This document shows, piece after piece, positions 18,166-27,880 of a DNA stretch of 64,000 nt. Every line of letters starts with the position of its first letter. The first letter of the stretch is position 1. Source of the DNA: Lutimaribacter pacificus. GTDB lineage: Bacteria; Pseudomonadota; Alphaproteobacteria; Rhodobacterales; Rhodobacteraceae. The notes beneath the pieces are model-generated. The model was not told where the DNA came from. It was given only the letters and a program-made list of their open reading frames with translations, and did no database searches. The stretch is taken from assembly GCF_900142185.1 (NCBI RefSeq), contig NZ_FQZZ01000011.1, positions 1-64,000 of the forward strand, read 5' to 3'. The translations under genes and the position numbers were made by a program.

Positions 18166-19269
18166 ATGTCGCTCAATTCATTCGGCCATCTTTTCCGCGT
18201 CACCACATGGGGCGAAAGCCACGGGCCCGCGCTGGGCGCAACGGTGGATGGCTGCCCGCCGGGCGTCACGATAGACGAGGCGCAGATCCAGCACTGGCTG
18301 GATCGCCGCAAGCCGGGACAGTCGAAATACACCACCCAGCGGCGCGAACCCGACCAGGTGAAAATCCTGTCCGGCGTGTTCGAGGGCCAGACCACCGGCA
18401 CGCCCGTCCAGCTTATGATCGAGAACACCGACCAGCGGTCCAAGGATTATTCCGAGATCGCCGAAAAGTTCCGCCCCGGCCATGCCGATATCACCTATTG
18501 GCAGAAATACGGCATCCGCGATTATCGCGGCGGCGGACGCTCCAGCGCGCGCGAAACCGCCGCGCGGGTGGCGGCGGGTGGGCTGGCGCGCGCGGCGCTG
18601 AACGCCCTTGTGCCGGGGATCGAGATCAGGGGCTACATGACGCAGATCGGCCCGCACGGGATCGACCGCGACCGCTTTGACCGCGACCAGATCGACGCCA
18701 ACCCGTTCTGGTGCCCCGATGCGCAGGCGGCGGGCGAATGGGCGGGCTATCTCGACGCGCTGCGCAAATCCGGCAATTCGGTTGGCGCCGTGGTCGAGGT
18801 GGTGGCGCGCGGCGTGCCCGCAGGGCTGGGCGCGCCGGTCTATGGCAAGCTCGACACCGATCTTGCCGCCGCGATGATGAGCATCAACGCCGTCAAGGGC
18901 GTGGAAATCGGCGAAGGCATGGCCGCCGCCACCCTGACCGGTGAGGACAATGCCGACGAAATCTTCATGGGCAACGATGGCCAGCCGGTTTACTCGTCGA
19001 ACCACGCGGGCGGTATCCTTGGCGGTATCAGCACCGGGCAGGACGTGGTGGTGCGGTTCGCGGTAAAGCCCACCAGCTCGATCCTGAAGCCGCGCCAGAC
19101 CATCACCAAGTCGGGCGAGGCGGCCGAGATCATCACCAAGGGCCGCCACGATCCCTGCGTGGGTATCCGCGCCGTGCCGGTGGGCGAGGCGATGATGGCC
19201 TGCGTTCTGCTGGACCACCTGCTGCTGCATCGCGGCCAGATCGGGGAAAACCGGGGCCGCATCGGGTGA
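18166..19269 (+). CDS. aroC: Chorismate synthase
   Basis: A 367-residue flavin-dependent enzyme converting EPSP to chorismate, the last shikimate step. Signatures: [30 protein letters not shown], the FMN-site block [20 protein letters not shown], and the late [17 protein letters not shown]. Length is normal. Its stop overlaps the GTG start of the next gene. Confidence 0.97.
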   Translation: MSLNSFGHLFRVTTWGESHGPALGATVDGCPPGVTIDEAQIQHWLDRRKPGQSKYTTQRREPDQVKILSGVFEGQTTGTPVQLMIENTDQRSKDYSEIAEKFRPGHADITYWQKYGIRDYRGGGRSSARETAARVAAGGLARAALNALVPGIEIRGYMTQIGPHGIDRDRFDRDQIDANPFWCPDAQAAGEWAGYLDALRKSGNSVGAVVEVVARGVPAGLGAPVYGKLDTDLAAAMMSINAVKGVEIGEGMAAATLTGEDNADEIFMGNDGQPVYSSNHAGGILGGISTGQDVVVRFAVKPTSSILKPRQTITKSGEAAEIITKGRHDPCVGIRAVPVGEAMMACVLLDHLLLHRGQIGENRGRIG

Positions 19270-19931
19270 CCGAAGGCCTGCGTCAGAAGGTTCGCGCCAT
19301 CGCCGCGACCGGGATGGCGCAGGACAGCGCCCATGACCTTGCCCATCTGGACCGGGTCTGGGCCAACGCGCAGGCAATCGCCGCGGGTGAGGGCGGGGCA
19401 GACATGGATGTGCTTTGCGCCGCCGCCTACCTGCACGACCTGGTGAACCTGCCCAAGGACGCGCCCGACCGCGCGCAGGCCTCGACCCTGTCGGCCAGGG
19501 CGGCAGGGCCGCATTTGCAGACGCTGGGATTCGATGCGCAGCGCATCGCGGCGGCGCAACATGCCATCGCGGCGCACAGCTTTTCCGCCGGGATCGCCCC
19601 CGAAACGCCCGAGGCATGCATCCTGCGCGATGCCGACCGGCTGGATGCGTTGGGCGCCATCGGTATCGCGCGTGCCTTTGCCGTGTCGGGGGCGCTGGAT
19701 CGCGCGCTTTACGACCCCGGCGATCCCTTTGCCGCCACGCGTGCGCCCGACGATCAGAGCTTTGCGCTGGATCACTGGCCCGCCAAGCTGCTGCGCCTGC
19801 CCGATGGCATGACGACCGCCACGGGCCGGCGGCTGGCCCGCGCGCGGATCGCCACGATGCTGCGCTTCGCCCGCGATCTGGCGGACGAGATCGGCCATGC
19901 CCCCGACGGATGGAGCGGCGCCGGTGTTTGA
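19266..19931 (+). CDS. HD-domain phosphohydrolase (YedJ-like)
   Basis: A 221-residue HD-superfamily protein. Metal ligands are visible as H in [11 protein letters not shown], the HD pair in AAYLHDLVN, and the late Asp in [15 protein letters not shown]. This layout is that of the YedJ/YpgQ group of metal-dependent phosphohydrolases acting on nucleotides. The substrate is unknown. It starts with a GTG overlapping aroC and its end overlaps the AEC transporter, so aroC, this gene and the permease probably form one transcript. Confidence 0.82.
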   Translation: MTEGLRQKVRAIAATGMAQDSAHDLAHLDRVWANAQAIAAGEGGADMDVLCAAAYLHDLVNLPKDAPDRAQASTLSARAAGPHLQTLGFDAQRIAAAQHAIAAHSFSAGIAPETPEACILRDADRLDALGAIGIARAFAVSGALDRALYDPGDPFAATRAPDDQSFALDHWPAKLLRLPDGMTTATGRRLARARIATMLRFARDLADEIGHAPDGWSGAGV

Positions 19932-20868
19932 TGTGCTGGGCATCGTGTTCCCGATTTTTGCGGCAGCGGCCCTTGGCTTTGGCCTTGTCCGGTTTTCGGT
20001 GTTCAGCCCGTCGGACATGCGTGTTCTGGGCCGCTACGTTCTGAACATCGCGCTGCCTGCGCTGCTATGCGGGGCGATTGCGCGGCGCGACCTGTCCGAG
20101 GTGCTGAACGCCGGTTACCTGTGGGCTTGCGCGTTGGGCGGGCTTGCGACCATCGCGCTGATGTATCTGTGGGTCTGGGCGCAGGGGGTGGGGCCCGCGC
20201 GGCGCGGCGTGGCGGCGATGGGGGCCTCCTGCCCGAATTCGGGCTATGTGGGCTATCCGGTGATGCTGCTGGTCTTTCCCGACCTCGCCGGCGTGATCCT
20301 TGCGCTGAATTTCATCGTCGAGAATTTCCTGCTGATCCCGATTTGCCTGATGCTGATGGAGCTGTCGCGCCCCCGCGATGGCCGGTCGCTGCTGCATGTC
20401 CTGGGCGCGGTGTTCCTGAACCTGCTGAAACGCCCGATGGTCCTGGGCCTGCTGGCCGGGTTCGCCATCTCGCTCAGCGGGCTGGACCTGCCGGGGCCGG
20501 TGCTGCGCGTGCTCGACATGCTGGCGGCCTCGTCCTCGGCGCTGGCGCTGGTGGTGATCGGCGGCTCGCTGGCCGGGCTCAGCCTGGCGGGCGACAGGCT
20601 CCTGGGCACGCAGATCGCGCTGGGCAAGCTGGTGCTGCACCCGGCGCTGGTGGCGGGTGCGCTGATGCTGCTGCCGATGCTGGGCCTGCCGGTGCCCGAG
20701 GGTGCGCTGGCCACGGCGGTGGTGCTGTCGGCGGCGATGCCGATGTTCGGGATTTATCCGATCCTCGCGCAGGAGTACGGGCATGAGGGGCTGGCCTCGC
20801 TCTCGCTGATGCTGGCGACGACGGGCGCGGCGGTCACGCTGTCGGTTCTTCTGGCGTGGATGGTGTAG
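19924..20868 (+). CDS. AEC-family (auxin efflux carrier-like) permease
   Basis: A 314-residue membrane protein with about ten hydrophobic helices and the AEC-family layout: two five-helix halves, with CPNSGYVGYPVMLLVF in the first and a matching SAAMPMFGIYPILAQEYG in the second. Members export small organic acids such as malonate or malate. The substrate cannot be told here. The GTG at 19924 gives a natural N-terminus and an 8-bp overlap with the HD gene. A TTG or ATG further upstream would extend into the HD gene. Confidence 0.87.
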   Translation: MFDVLGIVFPIFAAAALGFGLVRFSVFSPSDMRVLGRYVLNIALPALLCGAIARRDLSEVLNAGYLWACALGGLATIALMYLWVWAQGVGPARRGVAAMGASCPNSGYVGYPVMLLVFPDLAGVILALNFIVENFLLIPICLMLMELSRPRDGRSLLHVLGAVFLNLLKRPMVLGLLAGFAISLSGLDLPGPVLRVLDMLAASSSALALVVIGGSLAGLSLAGDRLLGTQIALGKLVLHPALVAGALMLLPMLGLPVPEGALATAVVLSAAMPMFGIYPILAQEYGHEGLASLSLMLATTGAAVTLSVLLAWMV

Positions 20869-20874
20869 GGCGCT

Positions 20875-21897
20875 CTATGCGCGGAACCCGTCGGGGATCG
20901 CATCCACCCCGTCCAGCACCAGGTCGGCCATGACCTGCGCCACCTTCGGCGCCATGCCGAAGCCGATCTTGAACCCGCCATTGGCGATGAACTGCCCGGG
21001 CCGCAGCGGATGCACCCCCAGCACCGGCGCGCGCGATTTCGAACGTGGCCGCACCCCGGCCCAGCGTTCGATCACCGGCGCATCGCGCAGGGCGGGCACG
21101 GCGGCGCGGGCCTTGTCCAGCACGGTATCGAGCTGCGCATCGGTGGTGCCGGGCGCGTCGTAATCGCGCTCGCTCGTCGATCCCACGGCGACGGTGCCGT
21201 CGGCATGGGGCACGATATGCACGCCGTCGGCGAAAAGCTGCGGCGCATCGCGGCGGTCCAGCCGCAACAGCGCCGCCTGCCCCTTGACCCCGTTGCCGAA
21301 GGTGGTGCCGGTGGCGCGGCTTATCGCCTCCAGCCCGGCAACGCCGGTGGCCCAGATCACCACGCCCTCATCCGCCGCTTCGGCCACGATCCCGGCGCCG
21401 CGTGCCTGCAATGCCGCCACCAGCGCTGCGCAGGCGCGGCGAGGGTGCATCCGGGCGCTCAGCGTGTCGTGGATCAGCCAGCCGCTGGGCGAGGTCGGCG
21501 CCCAGTCGCCCACCGAGACCGCGCGCTTTACCTCCCAAACCGCGCGGTTTTGCCAAAGCGCCTGCGCGCCTTTCGCGCGCTCCTGCGCCAGTTCCAGCCC
21601 GCGCGCGTCCATCACCGGCTGCAACCGCCCCGTCCGCGCATAACCCGGATCGGCACCGCCCGCCGCTGCGACCCCGGCCCAGAAGGTTTCGGCCATCAGC
21701 AGGCTGTCGAGCTGAAACGCCTTCTTGTCGTTCCAGTTTTCCGGCACATGCGGGGCCAGTGCCCCCACCAGCCCGCCGCTGCTGCCCGCGCCGGGGCCAT
21801 GCGGATCGACCACGCGCACCGACGCCCCCCGTTCCATGCAGGCCCAGGCGATCGACAGGCCGAAAATCCCCGCCCCGCGCACCGTCACGTCCACCAT
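20875..21897 (-). CDS. FAD-dependent oxidoreductase (DAO family), candidate MnmC(o)/ThiO-like
   Basis: A 340-residue amine oxidase-type flavoprotein with the dinucleotide-binding GAGIFGLSIAW near the N-terminus, VVDPHGPGAGSSGG, and the C-terminal NGGFKIGFGMAPKVAQ. The second ATG (21897) has AGGG 8 nt upstream and is preferred over 21903. It is divergent from mnmD. In gammaproteobacteria MnmC fuses an MnmD-type methyltransferase to a DAO-family FAD domain, so this gene may supply the oxidase half. A glycine oxidase (ThiO) role is an alternative given thi genes 3 kb away. A copy of the 14-bp palindrome lies inside the gene and encodes NRAV. Confidence 0.7.
   Translation of the reverse strand: MVDVTVRGAGIFGLSIAWACMERGASVRVVDPHGPGAGSSGGLVGALAPHVPENWNDKKAFQLDSLLMAETFWAGVAAAGGADPGYARTGRLQPVMDARGLELAQERAKGAQALWQNRAVWEVKRAVSVGDWAPTSPSGWLIHDTLSARMHPRRACAALVAALQARGAGIVAEAADEGVVIWATGVAGLEAISRATGTTFGNGVKGQAALLRLDRRDAPQLFADGVHIVPHADGTVAVGSTSERDYDAPGTTDAQLDTVLDKARAAVPALRDAPVIERWAGVRPRSKSRAPVLGVHPLRPGQFIANGGFKIGFGMAPKVAQVMADLVLDGVDAIPDGFRA
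21537..21550. repeat. 14-bp palindrome AAACCGCGCGGTTT, copy 2
   Basis: Perfect copy lying in frame inside the FAD oxidoreductase gene. Confidence 0.85.
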
Positions 21898-21949
21898 TGC
21901 CATTACCCTGCTGCCGGTTCATCCTCGGCCCGGTTTAAGGGAACGGGCG

Positions 21950-22630
21950 ATGCAAGACCAGCGGGCGGAACTGGAATGGCGTGAGGGCGGGGTGCCGGTT
22001 TCGACCCGGTTCGACGACCCGTATTTCAGCCTTGAAAACGGGCTTGCGGAAACGCGCCATACCTTTCTGGCCGGCAACGACCTGCCCGCGCGGTTCCGCG
22101 ACGGGTTCCACATTGCCGAACTGGGCTTCGGCACCGGGCTGAACGCGCTGGCCACGCTGCAAGGCTGGATCGCCGCAGGTGCGCCGGGGCGGTTGCATTT
22201 CACCAGTTTCGAGGCGTTTCCGATGGCGCCCGATGCGATGGCGCAGGCATTGGCCGCGTTTCCTGAGCTTGCGCCGCTGGCTGTCCCGCTGCTGGATGCG
22301 TGGGGGAATAGCGCAGGCGAGATCGACCTTGGCCACGGGATGCACCTGGAAGTCATCGCGGGTGACGCACGACAGACCCTGCCGGCGTGGAACGGGCGTG
22401 CCGACGCATGGTTCCTCGATGGCTTTTCGCCTGCCCGAAACCCCGAGCTTTGGGAAGAGGCGCTGATGCGGGCGGTGGCCGGTCACACCGTGCCGGGCGG
22501 CACCGCCGCGACCTATACCGCGGCGGGCCATGTGCGCCGCGCGCTGGCCGATGCCGGGTTTACGGTCGAGCGCCGCCCCGGATACGGGCGCAAACGCCAC
22601 ATGACCGCCGCCAGGATGCCCGCGCCATGA
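21950..22630 (+). CDS. mnmD: tRNA 5-(aminomethyl)-2-thiouridine methyltransferase
   Basis: A 226-residue SAM-dependent methyltransferase (DUF752/Methyltransf_30). The SAM site is ELGFGTGLNAL. The family hallmark is FLDGFSPARNPELWEEALM, and the C-terminus ends with RRPGYGRKRHMTAA. It makes mnm5s2U at the wobble position of tRNAs by methylating the nm5 intermediate. It is standalone here instead of fused as in E. coli MnmC. It overlaps the downstream DMT transporter (ATGA). Confidence 0.92.
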   Translation: MQDQRAELEWREGGVPVSTRFDDPYFSLENGLAETRHTFLAGNDLPARFRDGFHIAELGFGTGLNALATLQGWIAAGAPGRLHFTSFEAFPMAPDAMAQALAAFPELAPLAVPLLDAWGNSAGEIDLGHGMHLEVIAGDARQTLPAWNGRADAWFLDGFSPARNPELWEEALMRAVAGHTVPGGTAATYTAAGHVRRALADAGFTVERRPGYGRKRHMTAARMPAP

Positions 22631-23511
22631 CCAGCACCTACGTGATGAAGGAATCGAATGCCCGCCTCGGCATCCTGCTGATGGTGGCGACGACCTTTGT
22701 CTTTGCCATGCAGGACGGGATCAGCCGGCACCTGGCGGGGGAATACAACGTGCTGATGGTGGTGATGATCCGCTACTGGTTCTTCGCCGCCTTCGTCACG
22801 GCACTGGCCGCGCGCAAGGCCGGCGGTCTGCGCGCCGCCGCCGCCACGCGGCAACCCTGGCTGCAATCCTTTCGCGCGGTTCTGCTGGTGGCGGAAATCT
22901 GCGTGGCGATCTGGGGCTTTACCATCCTCGGGCTGGTCGAAAGCCACGCCGTCTTTGCCTGCTACCCGCTGCTGATCGCGGCGCTGTCCGGCCCGGTGCT
23001 GGGCGAATCCGTGGGCTGGCGACGCTGGGCGGCGATCGGGGTGGGGTTCGTCGGGATCGTCGTTATCCTCGAACCGGGGTTCGGCGTGTTCCAGCCGGCG
23101 GCGATCATCCCGCTGGTCTCGGCGCTGATGTTCGCGCTTTACGGCCTGCTGACGCGCTATGCCGCGCGCCGCGACAGCGCGGCGACCTCGTTCTTCTGGA
23201 CCGGCACGGTGGGCATGGTCGCCATGACCGCCGTCGGCGCCTGGTTCTGGGAGCCGATGAGCGGCGGCGACTGGGCGTGGATGGGCCTGCTGTGCCTGAC
23301 CGGCGCGGGCGGGCATTACCTGCTGATCAAGACATACGAGGTGGCCGAGGCCAGCGTCGTGCAGCCCTTTGCCTATTTCCAGCTTGTCTTTGCCTCGGTC
23401 ATGGGAGTGATCCTGTTCGGTGAGGTGATCCGCACGAACGTCGCCGTGGGCGCCGCGATCATCGTGGCGGCGGGGCTGTTCACCTTCTGGCGGGAACGGC
23501 AGGCGCGGTGA
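22627..23511 (+). CDS. EamA/DMT-family transporter
   Basis: A 294-residue inner-membrane protein with ten predicted helices and two EamA repeats, opening with ILLMVATTFVFAMQDGISRHLA and closing with the AIIVAAGLFTFWRER repeat end. The first residues MTSTYVMKESNARL are cytosolic. DMT transporters move small metabolites in or out and the substrate is unknown. The ATG overlaps the mnmD stop. Confidence 0.88.
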   Translation: MTSTYVMKESNARLGILLMVATTFVFAMQDGISRHLAGEYNVLMVVMIRYWFFAAFVTALAARKAGGLRAAAATRQPWLQSFRAVLLVAEICVAIWGFTILGLVESHAVFACYPLLIAALSGPVLGESVGWRRWAAIGVGFVGIVVILEPGFGVFQPAAIIPLVSALMFALYGLLTRYAARRDSAATSFFWTGTVGMVAMTAVGAWFWEPMSGGDWAWMGLLCLTGAGGHYLLIKTYEVAEASVVQPFAYFQLVFASVMGVILFGEVIRTNVAVGAAIIVAAGLFTFWRERQAR

Positions 23512-23533
23512 TCGTGGCAGATGTGCGGATTTC

Positions 23534-23595
23534 GAGTATTTGACGAACGATGAAGCCAGGGGCGCGCCCCGCCCTTCATCGTTCCCGAAATACTC
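23534..23595. terminator. Large interrupted palindrome between convergent genes
   Basis: Nested inverted repeats: GAGTATTT (23534-23541) with AAATACTC (23588-23595), AACGATGAAG (23546-23555) with CTTCATCGTT (23574-23583), and a self-complementary GGGGCGCGCCCC (23559-23570) at the tip. It lies in the 121-bp gap between the DMT transporter and slt and should form a long hairpin on either strand, serving as a bidirectional terminator or a REP-like element. Confidence 0.7.
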
Positions 23596-23632
23596 CCGCC
23601 GGAGGCGTCCGCGCGGGCCATGGGCGCGGCGG

Positions 23633-25585
23633 TCATTGTCCGAGCAGCGTGCGGCCCACCAGCTCCCTTGAAAACGGCATCGGGTGCGGATCGCGGCCCA
23701 GCCTTGCGCGGTAGACCGGCAGGCTTTCGGCGACCCGCATCACGTAGTTCCGGGTTTCACGAAACGGGATGTGTTCGATCCAGTCGACGATATCCATGCC
23801 GCCGTCGCGCGGATCGCCGTTTTCCGCCATCCAGCGTTCGGGGCGCGAGGGGCCGGCGTTGTAGGCCGCCGCGACCATGACGATATTGGCGTCGAACCGC
23901 ACCGCGAGTTCGCCCAGATAGGCGCTGCCCAGGATGGCGTTGTAGGACGGATCGTTCAGCACCCGGGCGGGCTGGTGGTCGTAGCCGAGGCCGATGGCCA
24001 CCTCGGCGGCGGTGCCGGGCATCAGCTGCATCAGCCCCTGTGCGCCCGCGCCGCTGACCACGTTCGGGTCGAATTCGCTTTCGCGGCGGGCGATGGACAG
24101 GGCCAGTTCCACCGGCACCGGCAGTTTCATGTCCTTCAGCGGGTGCAGCGCGTAATAGGGGCCCGGCAGGGTGATGCCGCGGCCCGCCGCCGCCTTGCCG
24201 ATCATGACCGCCAGGTGGGGCTGGTCCAGCTCCTGCGCCATCTGCCCGAGCTGGCCGAGCTGCGTGCGGTCCAGCGTTTCGGCAAGATGGGCGAAGAAAC
24301 GTTCGGCCATCGAAAGCTGACCCGCATTGAGGGCGAGGATACCGGCGCGGTACACGCTGGAGCGGGTGAAAGGCGCATCGCGCCAGTGGGCGAAGGTTTC
24401 CGTGCCGGCCAGTGCCGGGTCCGGCGGCAGGCCCGCGCGCTCGGCGGCAAGCAGGCCGTAGAAGCTGGTCTGGTGTTCGGCCCCTTCGGCATAGGCGAAG
24501 CGCGCGGCCTCGGTATCGCCGAGCGCCTCTTGCGCGCGGCCGATCCAGTATCCGGCGCGGCCCAGCGAAATCGGTGTCTCGATCCCCGCGCGAAACCGCT
24601 GAAAATGGTCCAGCGCCAGTGCGGGTTCTTTCAGGTAGTGCAGGGCGATATAGCCCGACAGCCATTCCAGGTCGGCATAGTTCGACCCACCGGTCAGCCA
24701 GTGGGACGCGGCCAGTGCATAGGCGTTTTCCGCCCGACCGGCGCGCATCTCGGCCCGCGCCAGGTAGCGCCGCCAGCCGGCCCAGGATTCGGGCTGGCCC
24801 AGGCCGTCGACCGAGGCCGAGCGTTCCAGCAGCAGCGCGATGGCGTCGTCGGTGCGGCCCTTGCGGATGCGCCAGTCGAACCGTTCATAGGCCAGGCCGG
24901 GATCGTCCGCCAGATCGGCAGGCACCGCCGCGATCAGCGCATCGACGCCGTCACGGTCGCCGCGCAGGGCCATCCGCGCGGCGGCCAGCGCCTTCCACCC
25001 GTCGCCGACCAGCGGCAGCATCCGCGCTGCATCGCGCGACAGGCCGCGCCAGAGCGCCATGTCCAGCCGTGCCTCGTGATGCGGTTTCAGGATCGTGGCG
25101 TGGCGGTCCAGGAACGCCGCCTGCTCCTCGTCGTCCAGCGCCAGCGTGCGCCAGGCCAGCACCAGCCCGATCTCGGCCGCGCCGTCGCGCCCTGCGGCGC
25201 TGAGGGCGCGGGCATGGGCCAGCGCGCCGGTGCCGGTCTGCGGGATCTGGCCGTCGAAGAACCGCAGCACCAGATCGTCGGGCGCCTTGTCCACAGTGGC
25301 CTCGCTGCGCCTGCGCAAGAGGTCGAGCCCCGGCCAGTCGGCGTTGCGGTCGAGGAAATCCACCGCCTCGGCCAGTGTGCCGTCGCCCGCGCGCAGGCGG
25401 TGCCATTCCACGATGTCGGGCCCCGGATCGCCAGCCCTTTGCGCCAGCGCGCGGGCGGTGGTCCAGTCGCTGCCGCGCACCGCGTCGAGCGCCGAGGCAA
25501 GCGGCCTGGGCCCTTCCTGCGCGATGGCGGGGCCGGCAAGGCCCAGGGTCATGATCAGCGCGATCCGGCGCAACGTCTCTTGCAT
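23633..25585 (-). CDS. slt: Soluble lytic murein transglycosylase
   Basis: A 650-residue periplasmic enzyme that cleaves the MurNAc-GlcNAc bond to give anhydro-muropeptides. The ATG at 25585 starts a Sec signal peptide (MQETLRRIALIMTLGLAGPAIAQ). Longer frames upstream run into the divergent dapA. The middle is an alpha-superhelical ring of Ala-rich TPR-like repeats. The C-terminal SLT domain has the catalytic Glu in SIARRESEFDP, followed by GAQGLMQLMPGTA and VAAAYNAGPSR. Domain order and length match Slt70. Confidence 0.94.
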   Translation of the reverse strand: MQETLRRIALIMTLGLAGPAIAQEGPRPLASALDAVRGSDWTTARALAQRAGDPGPDIVEWHRLRAGDGTLAEAVDFLDRNADWPGLDLLRRRSEATVDKAPDDLVLRFFDGQIPQTGTGALAHARALSAAGRDGAAEIGLVLAWRTLALDDEEQAAFLDRHATILKPHHEARLDMALWRGLSRDAARMLPLVGDGWKALAAARMALRGDRDGVDALIAAVPADLADDPGLAYERFDWRIRKGRTDDAIALLLERSASVDGLGQPESWAGWRRYLARAEMRAGRAENAYALAASHWLTGGSNYADLEWLSGYIALHYLKEPALALDHFQRFRAGIETPISLGRAGYWIGRAQEALGDTEAARFAYAEGAEHQTSFYGLLAAERAGLPPDPALAGTETFAHWRDAPFTRSSVYRAGILALNAGQLSMAERFFAHLAETLDRTQLGQLGQMAQELDQPHLAVMIGKAAAGRGITLPGPYYALHPLKDMKLPVPVELALSIARRESEFDPNVVSGAGAQGLMQLMPGTAAEVAIGLGYDHQPARVLNDPSYNAILGSAYLGELAVRFDANIVMVAAAYNAGPSRPERWMAENGDPRDGGMDIVDWIEHIPFRETRNYVMRVAESLPVYRARLGRDPHPMPFSRELVGRTLLGQ

Positions 25586-25745
25586 TTTCCGCTCGAACAA
25601 AGGATAGAACGGCGCCAGCCTATCCGCGCCCCCGGGCTGCCGCAATTCACGAACTCGGCAGATCGGGCGGCGGTTGACGGGGCCGGCGCGAAACCAGAAC
25701 CGGGGTGGCGGCCGCCCCCCGTGACGATGAGAAAAGGAGCGTATC

Positions 25746-26621
25746 ATGTTCAAGGGATCCCTTCCTGCCCTGGTCACGCCGTTCAAGAACGGCGAAGTGG
25801 ACTTTGAAACGCTCAAGAAACTTGTCGAATGGCATATCGGCGAAGGGTCGGGCGGTCTGGTCCCCGTCGGCACCACGGGCGAAAGCCCCACGCTGACCCA
25901 CCAGGAGCATGAGCGCGTGATCGAGGTGGTGGTCGAGGCCGCCGCCGGCCGTATCCCGGTGATCGCCGGGGCGGGCAGCAACAACACGCTGGAAGCCATG
26001 CGTTTCATCCAGCATGCCGAAAAGGTGGGTGCCGACGCGGCGCTGGTGGTGACGCCCTATTACAACAAGCCCACGCAGGAGGGCATGATCGCGCATTTCA
26101 CCGCGCTGCACGATTGCTGCGAGCTGCCGATCATCATCTACAACATTCCCGGCCGCTCGGTCGTGGACATGATGCCCGACACGATGGGCAAGCTGGCCAG
26201 GCTGCCGCGCATCATCGGGGTCAAGGACGCCACGGGCGACCTGGCCCGCGTGCCGCGCCAGCGCATCACCTGCGGGCCGGATTTCCTGCAGCTTTCGGGC
26301 GAGGACGCGACGGCGCTGGGGTTCAACGCGCATGGCGGGCTGGGCTGCATCTCGGTCACGGCGAACGTGGCGCCGCGCCTGTGCGCCGAGTTCCAGGCGG
26401 CGACGCTGGCGGGCGATTACAAGACGGCGCTGGAATACCAGGACCGCCTGATGCCGCTGCACGACGCCATCTTTACCGAGCCGGGCCTGTGCGGGGCCAA
26501 GTACGGCATGTGGAAGCTGGGCCTGTGTTCGGACGAGGTGCGCCTGCCGCTGATGGCGCTGAGCGATGCGACCAAGGCCAAGGTGGACGCCGCGATGCGC
26601 CATGCGGGGCTGATGAACTGA
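25746..26621 (+). CDS. dapA: 4-hydroxy-tetrahydrodipicolinate synthase
   Basis: A 291-residue class I aldolase condensing pyruvate with aspartate semialdehyde, the entry step of the DAP/lysine pathway. The Schiff-base Lys is K160 in GVKDATGDL, the TTGE loop is in [11 protein letters not shown], and the catalytic Tyr lies in [10 protein letters not shown]. It starts 8 nt after AAAGGAGC. A strong terminator follows 27 bp after the stop. Confidence 0.96.
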   Translation: MFKGSLPALVTPFKNGEVDFETLKKLVEWHIGEGSGGLVPVGTTGESPTLTHQEHERVIEVVVEAAAGRIPVIAGAGSNNTLEAMRFIQHAEKVGADAALVVTPYYNKPTQEGMIAHFTALHDCCELPIIIYNIPGRSVVDMMPDTMGKLARLPRIIGVKDATGDLARVPRQRITCGPDFLQLSGEDATALGFNAHGGLGCISVTANVAPRLCAEFQAATLAGDYKTALEYQDRLMPLHDAIFTEPGLCGAKYGMWKLGLCSDEVRLPLMALSDATKAKVDAAMRHAGLMN

Positions 26622-26647
26622 CACGTCCGGCCATGCGCTGAAACGAG

Positions 26648-26676
26648 AACGCCCCGCAAGACTGCGGGGCGTTTCC
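26648..26676. terminator. Bidirectional terminator between dapA and the aminotransferase gene
   Basis: Arms AACGCCCCGC (26648-26657) and GCGGGGCGTT (26664-26673) form a perfect 10-bp stem with a 6-nt loop, followed by TTCC. Confidence 0.88.
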
Positions 26677-26695
26677 TTTGCGGGGTATGCGGCGA

Positions 26696-27880
26696 TCAGA
26701 TGCCGGTGTCGATGATCGCCCTGGCGAGGATCGGCACGGTCGTGCTGTTCAGCCCGGCGATGTTCATGCGGCTGTCGCCCACCATGTAGATCGCATGCTC
26801 GGCGCGCAGGCGTTCGACCATCTCGGGGCTGGTGCCGAGGCGCGAGAACATGCCACGGTGCTGGCCCAGGAAGGCAAAGCGGTCGGAGCCGGACAGGCGC
26901 TGCAATTCACCGGCGAGCTGTTCGCGCAGGCCCAGCATGGACAGGCGGACATCTTCCAGCTCGGCCGCCCAGTCGGCGTGCAGTTGCGGGTCGTGCAGGA
27001 TGGTCGACACCACCCGCGCCCCGTGATCGGGCGGGAAGGAATAATTCTGCCGGTTCAGGTAGTTGAGCGTGCCCTGCGTCAGTTTGTTCAGCCCCGCGTC
27101 CTGCGACACCGCCATCAGGATGCCGGTGCGTTCGCGGTAGACGCCGAAATTCTTGGAGCAACTGGCCGCGACCAGCGTTTCGGGCACCGACGAGGCGATC
27201 AGCCGGGTTGCGGCGGCATCCTCGTCCAGCCCGTCGCCGAAGCCCTGATAGGCGATGTCGATCATCGGGATCGCGCCGGTGCGGTTCAGCAGGTCGGCCA
27301 CCGCCTGCCATTCGGTCATGTTCAGGTTGGCGCCGGTCGGGTTGTGGCAGCAGCCGTGCAGCAGCACCACGTCGCCCTTTTTCACGCCGTCGAGGTCGGC
27401 CATCATGCCGTCGAAATCCACGCCGCCGGTTTCGCTGTCGAAATAGCGGTATTCGACCATCGGCATCCCGAGGTATTTCAGGATGCTGACATGGTTCGGC
27501 CAGGTCGGGTTCGACACGAAAACGCGGGCGTCGGGGTTGGCCATGCGGATCATCTCGAACGCCTGGCGCACCGCGCCGGTGCCGCCGGGCGTGGCGGCGG
27601 CGGCGACCTGGCCGCGATCGACCGCATCGTCCAGAACCAGGCTGACCATCGCATCGCCAAAGGCCGGATCGCCGGGCAGGCCGACATAGGATTTGGTTGT
27701 CTGTTCTTCCCAGATGCGTTTTTCCGCGGCTTTCACGGCGCGCATCACGGGGGTCACGCCCTCGGCGTTCTTGTAGACGCCGACGCCCAGGTCGATCTTG
27801 GTGTCGCGGGGGTCCTCTTTGAACAGCTGCATGAGCTGGAGGATCTTGTCGGCGGGTTGTTCCTTGAGCGATGAAAACAT
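26696..27880 (-). CDS. tyrB: Aromatic amino acid/aspartate aminotransferase
   Basis: A 394-residue PLP enzyme of aminotransferase class I (AspC/TyrB group). Typical stretches: KIDLGVGVYKNAEG, HGCCHNPTGANL, IDIAYQGFG, and the PLP-Lys segment SCSKNFGVYRERTG. Length and the YKNAEG opening fit AspC/TyrB. Preference for tyrosine, phenylalanine or aspartate cannot be read from sequence. Two consecutive ATGs exist. The second is chosen because the GGAG is 7 nt upstream. The first overlaps the sseA stop, so the two genes are coupled. Confidence 0.87.
   Translation of the reverse strand: MFSSLKEQPADKILQLMQLFKEDPRDTKIDLGVGVYKNAEGVTPVMRAVKAAEKRIWEEQTTKSYVGLPGDPAFGDAMVSLVLDDAVDRGQVAAAATPGGTGAVRQAFEMIRMANPDARVFVSNPTWPNHVSILKYLGMPMVEYRYFDSETGGVDFDGMMADLDGVKKGDVVLLHGCCHNPTGANLNMTEWQAVADLLNRTGAIPMIDIAYQGFGDGLDEDAAATRLIASSVPETLVAASCSKNFGVYRERTGILMAVSQDAGLNKLTQGTLNYLNRQNYSFPPDHGARVVSTILHDPQLHADWAAELEDVRLSMLGLREQLAGELQRLSGSDRFAFLGQHRGMFSRLGTSPEMVERLRAEHAIYMVGDSRMNIAGLNSTTVPILARAIIDTGI

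Noticed and set aside
20875-21897. Calling the FAD oxidoreductase thiO
   Set aside because: Nearest thi genes are 3 kb away and separated by aroC and other genes, and thiG/thiS are absent here. The pairing with mnmD is closer.
23684-25807. 707-codon plus-strand frame opposite slt
   Set aside because: Shadow of the transglycosylase gene, whose SLT motifs are intact.
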